Below are positions 57,910 through 64,000 of a stretch of 64,000 nt of DNA, in pieces. Source of the stretch: Cryptomeria japonica (Eukaryota > Streptophyta > Pinopsida > Cupressales > Cupressaceae); NCBI RefSeq assembly GCF_030272615.1, contig NC_081406.1:169909861-169973860 (forward strand), written 5' to 3'. The stretch's first letter is position 1; each line of letters starts with the position of its first letter. A program made the translations under genes and the position numbers. The notes under the pieces were generated by a model. That model was not told where the DNA came from and did not search any database. It worked only from the letters and a program-made list of their open reading frames with translations.

Positions 57910-59872
57910 TCCAATGTGTGGATGCTCATGCAACATAACTTAGCATCCTTAGAAGTGGCTTCCTCCTTTTGACTCCAAGTTATTTATTCTTTGTATTTTT
58001 CATTTATATAGTAGTGATTTTTATTTCTTTATTAGTAGTTATTTTCACTAGTTTATTTTTCTTAAACATTTTAGCTATCTATTTCTATTTTCTATTTAAA
58101 AATATAAAAGATTAGAAAAGGATAACCAATGTAGCACATTAGATTAGCTTATTACTATTGATTTATCCTAGTGCAATAAGTCAAACTTACTCTCAAAGGA
58201 AGTTTATTTTCCTTTTATAAGACCCCAATTTCCTTCATTACAATTCAAAGAACTCAAACAATATTTCTCACAACAATTTGTTAGAATGGTTATAACTGAC
58301 TAAAAAAATAACAATCAAATAAAAGTATACATTCTCATGATGATAATGATCTAATAACTTACATATAGTGAAAATATATGTAGATTATAATATTGCTTCC
58401 ATGGAGCTTTATTTAGGTTTAGAACATGATATCATACAACAACATGATGTGATGATTCTAAATATCACAATCATATTGCTTTATGATATCATGAACAATA
58501 CAAGAAAGTTGATAATTAAAACCCCCTTAAATATTTGACTAACAAGGCAACCCATTAGAATAAATTTTCACAATCAAATCAAACTATTATCAATAGAATT
58601 ATCATCAACTACATTTCTACAATTCAATAATGTTAAGCATATTAAGCCAAATTCGCATATAAATTATGACCCAATATAAAAAGATTTCATACATTTCTCT
58701 AAGTAGAGTGATAACATAATAAAATCATCATTCTAGATGAAATTTTAATGTAATAGTATTTTGAAATGAAGTCCATATAAAAAGTAAGGGTGTCCTACCA
58801 CCATCATAATCCATATAAAAAAATGGCACATAATAGTATCCCTTGTATTCTATTATAGGGTTGATGTGAAGATTTTTTCTATGCATGGGCTAAAATATTA
58901 TTTCCATGAGTGGTACAAAGTTCTCTAACATGTGCCTGACTCCAACATCACCAATAGCCATGCTAATAGAAATAGAAAAAAGACCACAGACCAATCCAAA
59001 AGATAGATGGACAAATTCATCAATTAACCTAAGTTACCTTTAGGATTGATTCATGTGCTAATGAAAACAACAATATTTAATTCATGTATACATATAACAC
59101 TAGCCATAACGATTGGCACAAATTAATTCATTACAAGATTTGACCTCATAATGCTACACCCCACCAATTTTGGCATTCCACATGCAATTCCCATACAAGA
59201 GAACATGAGAGATGTTGTTATGCCAAGGAATCAAGAGAACAAAGTTGTTCCATCTTCACTAAATACATCTACCATCAATTTCTCCTTTTTGTCCCACACA
59301 CACATTGTTGTCATGACCATCAACTCAAGAAAACAACACCAAAAGGACCCATGAATCTCCTTGGTCTTCTTCCCTCCTTCCAACTTTATGAAACCCTCTT
59401 TCTTCCCCCAATAAGTGTGCTAGATCGCTCTTTATTGATTCTTTTGAGGTGAATAAATACAAAGAAAAGGGACACATACCTTCTTTATGGTGTGGTATGT
59501 AACCTTCACTACCCTAACACCTATGCCCTTGCAATTTAGTTTCTTCCCTCCTTCCTAAGCTAAATAAACAATAGAAATTTGTATTCTAGATCAAGCACAC
59601 TCTTTATAATGAACTCCAAGAGTTCATTTTTATAAAAATATTTAATTTATGCATATCAATATATTGAATAAACTTGAAGACAATGCATTTCTTGCTAGTA
59701 ATTATGAAAGGGGGGTCCAAAATGATATTCTATACATTTTTCTTTAATAAATTGACAATCAAAACTCTTTTGAGCCCTATGGTGCTTCTGCATTTGGCAT
59801 TCATGTGTAGTAGGGTAGTGTCAACTACTACATCAAATAAAATTCATCTATTCATTATGCTTTGATGGATAT
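57910..59872. other. AT-rich intergenic DNA
   Basis: No gene, RNA or repeat border recognised. The ORFs at 59151-59354 and 59674-59865 have no motif. Confidence 0.4.
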
Positions 59873-59877
59873 ATATA

Positions 59878-61431
59878 TGTAGTGCCCCTCCCTGATTCAT
59901 CTTGTCCTTTGCATACCAAAGGATTGTATTGTTCTAGTTTAGCCTACTTTTGATGATTTGATGGTATCGTGTTGCGTATTAACACCATTCCATGATTGCA
60001 ATGGATATCATGATGGACCTATACTTGATGATGTTAGAAGATCTATATGACTCATGGTGCCTGATGATTCATATGGTTGATGATACATCATCGATTACTA
60101 TATTGGATGGATTATATGCACTGACATACATATGTGGACTATTTGATTTATGATGTTATGATGGTTCTAACCTCTATTTGGTAATTATGGTTTCATGCGA
60201 TGCATTGATGTTGCTATTGTGTGATTTCCTTCATGAAAGGGACGATTCCTTATCACTCATTGCGAGCATGATAAGGTGTTGTGATTCTCTTTTCACTTGC
60301 CTGTTTATCATGATGGATATATGTTGTTGTAAAGAAGACTGTAAACAATATCTTGAGAACATGTGTAATAGGACATGTAGCCGATTGAATTCAGAATGAG
60401 ATATATTTGATAAGAATGTTGTAAATGGATATTCACTGTGTATGTAAGTTTTGGATTAGAAAGGAGTTAAATGATTAAGTGATATGACTACAATATCTTG
60501 TGTATGCCTTGATTTGAAAGATGTTAATCCTTAATGTTAGTTATTCTTGAGAGATGGAAATGAATAAGTAGTTATAGACTTATGTGGACTCAATGGTTTT
60601 TCATTATATGGTTGAGTTATGAAGCTGATTTCTATGTAATGGGGATAATATTGTATCATGTTGACTTGTTAAATGTGGAAAAACATCATTTACTCTTGTA
60701 TCTTGTAATACCTTGTAATATCATGTAATATGTTGTTGTAAAGAGACTATGTGTTGTACCATGTATTCGTAAGTATTAGGACTTGATGTAGAGACTATGA
60801 TCTTGGAGTGTAATAAGATGATGCTATGTTTGTGTAAATATTCATTAAGAATAGGATTGATGTGGTCTTGTTATATGTAAACCTAAATGGAATCATGTGA
60901 TTAGAAAAGTTAATACTTGTTGTTATAACTCATGTACATGTATCTGATCAGTGATCTTGATGATATGTAACATAATTCTTAAGGAAAAGATCTAGTTCTA
61001 TTCATAGAGATGGATATATGGATTCATAATATGCTAGATGATTAATGTAAGAATGGTACCTAGGAACATTTGGTTTGGTGCTATAAAATGAACCTAGCGA
61101 ATAAGGTTAAATGACAATTATCATGGTATGTTATTAAGATGTTGCTAATAAGTAGTGACGTTGAGATACCCTAGGGAAAGGATGTATGAATGATAATATG
61201 TAATGAGATGTTAATGTTATGTTATTATTATTTCCGCTTGCATTAAATGTTGTTATGGTTATGTTCATGATGTTCTATGCATTCTCATGGATAGTAAATG
61301 ATGCATTTGTTACGTATATGCTAGTTAATCATAGTTGCACACGTTGATAAACTAGATGTTTTTAAAAAAAATTATCTCTATTTGCGGTTAAATTATGTTT
61401 ATTTCTCTAGGGTATTTTGGTAGGCATTACA
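59878..61431. mobile_element. Probable solo LTR
   Basis: A 1554-bp segment starting TGTAGTGCC and ending GGCATTACA (8 of 9 terminal bases inverted), flanked by ATATA at 59873-59877 and 61432-61436. No primer site or coding sequence adjoins it, as expected after LTR-LTR recombination. The interior is rich in ATGATG words. The flanking repeat is AT-only, so the call rests mainly on the terminal inversion. Confidence 0.55.
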
Positions 61432-61436
61432 ATATA

Positions 61437-63000
61437 TACCAATATATTTTAAAAAGGTGTTCTCTATCATGCTCTTGTTTCTAAATGTGTGTAGTGTAAA
61501 TTCATTTAGTGGACATGGAGTGCATGTATACCACTGTACACTGCATTTGACTAGGAAAAGAAAGCCACTTTAGACAATCATTTCTAATTTCATATCACAT
61601 TTACTGTGGAAATTACAAATAAGACCTACCTTCAATGGGGATGTGACATGTCCATGTTTCTCTTTAATTTGATTGAGCCTTAATTGATCAACTTTAACTA
61701 TGATATGATATGATATGATATGATATAAAGATTTGTATGTCTTACAGTCAATTTCAAGATCAACAATTTTGAGGAGTAGATATTAAGAATAAAAATCTCA
61801 AACTTATCCTTAACACATTGATATATGAAAAAGAACTAAAGCTTCTAGATCATCTAAATGTAACCTATTAAAAATCTCCTTTAGAAATATTTTTTCTTTA
61901 TAAATCTTACGACACACCCTTACATATAATTATTACTTGAACTAAAATTTTGATTAATTTTTTTATTAACTAAATATTATCCTATCAATATATCTATAAT
62001 CAATAATACAACAATCCTAAACTACCTTAATAAAGAATTATAATCATGTAAAAGAAACCACTACAATTCCTATATTAGAAATAGATTGAATTTCAAACCT
62101 GTAACTATTATCTAACTACTGAACCGTCTAACCTAAATGAAAGCTTGCCCATAATAACATAGAGTACAAATACTAATTTATAAACAATATAAATAAATTT
62201 ACTTATGAAAAATAAACAATATTTTTATTATTATTAAATTTCTTTTCACCTTTTTATTAAATGGAATGGATTCAACTGTTAAAGTCATCAGCAAATTTTA
62301 ATAAATATAATTCAAAATTTCCGTTCATTTTGTCTGTATCCACGTTGCCTTAACCTTCACGTTGCCTTATTTTTGTTTATTGGTACACATATCTTTATAA
62401 TGAAAGAACTTATCTACCTATAAACTTATAAAAAACATTGTAGCCAATTGTATGAACTTTAAAGGCTTCGTCCATGTTCTACTATTGCACGTTGTTGACT
62501 GTCCACCTTTCCAGATGAAAAACACGGACACAGGTTAAATTTATGTATTAATGTTTATAGAAAATTAAAATTGGCCTCTTCTTCAGCTTCCTACCAAAGT
62601 TAGAGGGTTGGAAATGGTAAGTAAATTAATCTAGCACAAGTCCTCCTAGTAGACATGGTTATGGATAGTCATTGATGAAGGTTAAACATCTCTAATAAGA
62701 AGTTCTCATAAGTCAAGCAAGTGTATGAAGAAATGGGAAAAATATTTCTTTAATCTCATGAGAGGGAGAACATTTGAATACATAAAGTTCTTAGTTCTTT
62801 GGTCTTTGGTCCTAAGGAGCATCTTCGACAAACACAAAGCTCTTGAGAAATATGGTTGTATGTCTCAATGTGAAGCTAGTGGGATCAAACTTTAAATTGT
62901 GCAAGAGGAACCCCTAGGTTGCAATGTTGCTAAAGTATGATATATAATGGAGGAGGATGAGCCCATCACTTACGTGGAGATTTAGATTTAAATCATGTTG
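61437..63000. other. AT-rich intergenic DNA
   Basis: No gene found. Contains a short (TGATA)n tract and frequent AT runs. Confidence 0.4.
61699..61726. repeat. (TGATA)n microsatellite
   Basis: Five tandem TGATA units. Confidence 0.9.
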
Positions 63001-63703
63001 AAGTTTAGAAAGCAATGGCTATCAAGTGTACCATCATAAATTGTTCTCCTCTAATTATGAGTCCAATTTCACACTATCCTAGCACTTGTTGTAGTTTTCT
63101 ATTTCCCTAAGCATTTTAGGACCATTTTGATCCGAATTATGGTTTCGGAGTACAATACCTAGTGTGAACCTGCGGTATTGTCAATTTTGATTTCAAGAAC
63201 ATAACTAATTCAGAATTGTAGCAAGCCAAAAAGTAATTCCCTTCATTCCAAAATCAAATTTATACAAAATTTTGAACTTCCCATGGTCACAATAGACCTT
63301 TGGGATGCATGACTGTTCGACTCCCAAATCCTAACATCGGAATTAAAATCTCGAAACGACAACCCAATGCTGGACACCGATGTCGGCATAGCTATAACGA
63401 ACAAGGCTTTTGGACGTCTATCGGCATAGCCATCAACAGTTGGCAAACAACATTTTCCAAACCTGATAGATAAAACTATCTCGATGACACTTTATCAGGA
63501 TAGCTATCCCGATGACAATTTATCGAGATAGCTATCCCGATGACAAACTTGACACTTTTTACAACGGAGACACCTTATCGGGATAGCTATCCCGATGACA
63601 ACATTTGACAATTTTTTACAGCAATGACACTTTATCGGGTTAACTATCCCGATGACAACAAAATGACTCCAAATTTGATATTTATGAAATTATTTCTTGA
63701 TCA
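63001..63703 (-). repeat. LTR (3') of a partial LTR element at the right edge
   Basis: On the minus strand an LTR-like start, TGATCAAGAAATAATTTC, begins at 63703 directly after a G-rich PPT. The left end is not determined; 63001 is only a nominal limit. U3 contains the palindromic repeats at 63485-63658. The 5' part of the element lies beyond the window. Confidence 0.45.
63485..63658. repeat. Tandem palindromic repeats (about four units)
   Basis: Four units each contain a version of TCGGGATAGCTATCCCGATG followed by ACA, at about 63497, 63523, 63577 and 63636. The third unit holds a perfect 20-bp palindrome (63577-63596). Related half-sites (TCGGCATAGC) lie at 63382 and 63421. Confidence 0.85.
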
Positions 63704-63720
63704 TTCTTCCCCCCTTGAAA
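63704..63720 (-). other. Polypurine tract of the right-edge element
   Basis: The minus strand reads TTTCAAGGGGGGAAGAA just before the proposed LTR start. Confidence 0.55.
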
Positions 63721-64000
63721 AGCAATGGGCCCCATTGCATCGACACTCTGTAGAAGATGAGGAAAACGAAGCTGAATCTGATCTCGAGTAAGCCATTTAC
63801 CCTGCCAAGGAAACTGACCTACTTGAACCACTTTGTACAAATAAATTTGTTGTTGTTTCAAGTTTTTCACCAAGGTGTCCATAACCTAATCACATCGTAC
63901 TGGAGCAGCTGCTTCTAGATTCAGTTTTGTATTAGTAATTGTTTCTGCAACATCAACAACATCCAGTAGTGGAGGAAAATATGGCTTCAATAGTTCTACA
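63721..64000 (-). pseudogene. C-terminal end of a gypsy-type polyprotein (partial)
   Basis: Read from the right edge on the minus strand: LLKPYFPPLLDVVDVAET, a stop near 63895, then a frame change into KVVQVGQFPWQGKWLT, RFPHLL and IAFQGGKND before the PPT. The layout (a KxxxVQxGxxPW...W-like chromodomain remnant, FPHL, then FQGG close to the PPT) resembles the end of plant Ty3/gypsy integrases. The evidence is short, and other LTR element classes are possible. Confidence 0.45.

Noticed and set aside
59940-61400. Repeated GATGAT words as a coding or satellite region
   Set aside because: No periodic unit and no frame; explained as the interior of the probable solo LTR.

Overview
The window looks like intergenic DNA from a large-genome seed plant, and the low gene density and heavy nesting of old LTR retrotransposons make a conifer or other gymnosperm the best guess (inference; no marker gene settles it). 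It is AT-rich and almost entirely made of transposable elements. The only convincing host genes are the N-terminal exon of an unidentified plant gene running off the left edge (1-371, minus) and a tRNA-Asp(GTC) copy (39214-39285, minus) that shows signs of decay.

Left block (2108-19074): a three-level nest. A full-length LINE (minus, 2119-19063, 11-bp target duplication) is split inside its endonuclease by a Ty3/gypsy element (plus, 6004-17276) that keeps gag and protease but has lost RT, RNase H and integrase. That element's 5' LTR is split by a third element (A, minus, 6631-14228) with 1.1-kb LTRs, an initiator-Met-type primer site, a Sirevirus-like polypurine tract and two ORFs, but no pol.

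Middle (19075-42825): a decayed LINE relic; a candidate insertion C (22231-27400) holding a broken ORF of about 1000 codons that may be distantly related to ORF2 of element A; a gypsy gag relic; long microsatellites; a short non-autonomous LTR element T1 (32706-35480) with a GC-rich leader and a perfect hairpin; a tandem array of about 390-bp units, each holding a 5S-rRNA-like piece; the tRNA; then AT-rich DNA.

Right block (42826-64000): element B (42831-49401, minus) has the same plan as A: zinc-knuckle ORF1, then a large ORF2 with 703 uninterrupted codons, and no pol. A small non-autonomous LTR element T2 (49846-57904, minus) is interrupted by a chromodomain gypsy element (50446-56672, plus) with recognisable gag, PR, RT, RNase H, IN and chromodomain, all broken. 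A probable solo LTR (59878-61431) and the 3' end of another LTR element with palindromic U3 repeats (63485-64000) close the window.

The most interesting signal is the A/B family: pol-less LTR elements that share a coiled-coil/zinc-knuckle protein and a second protein of about 1000 residues that I cannot match to any retroelement protein. Two diverged copies 30 kb apart share both ORFs, their order, the LTR ends and the polypurine tract, which suggests a non-autonomous family with its own conserved gene set.
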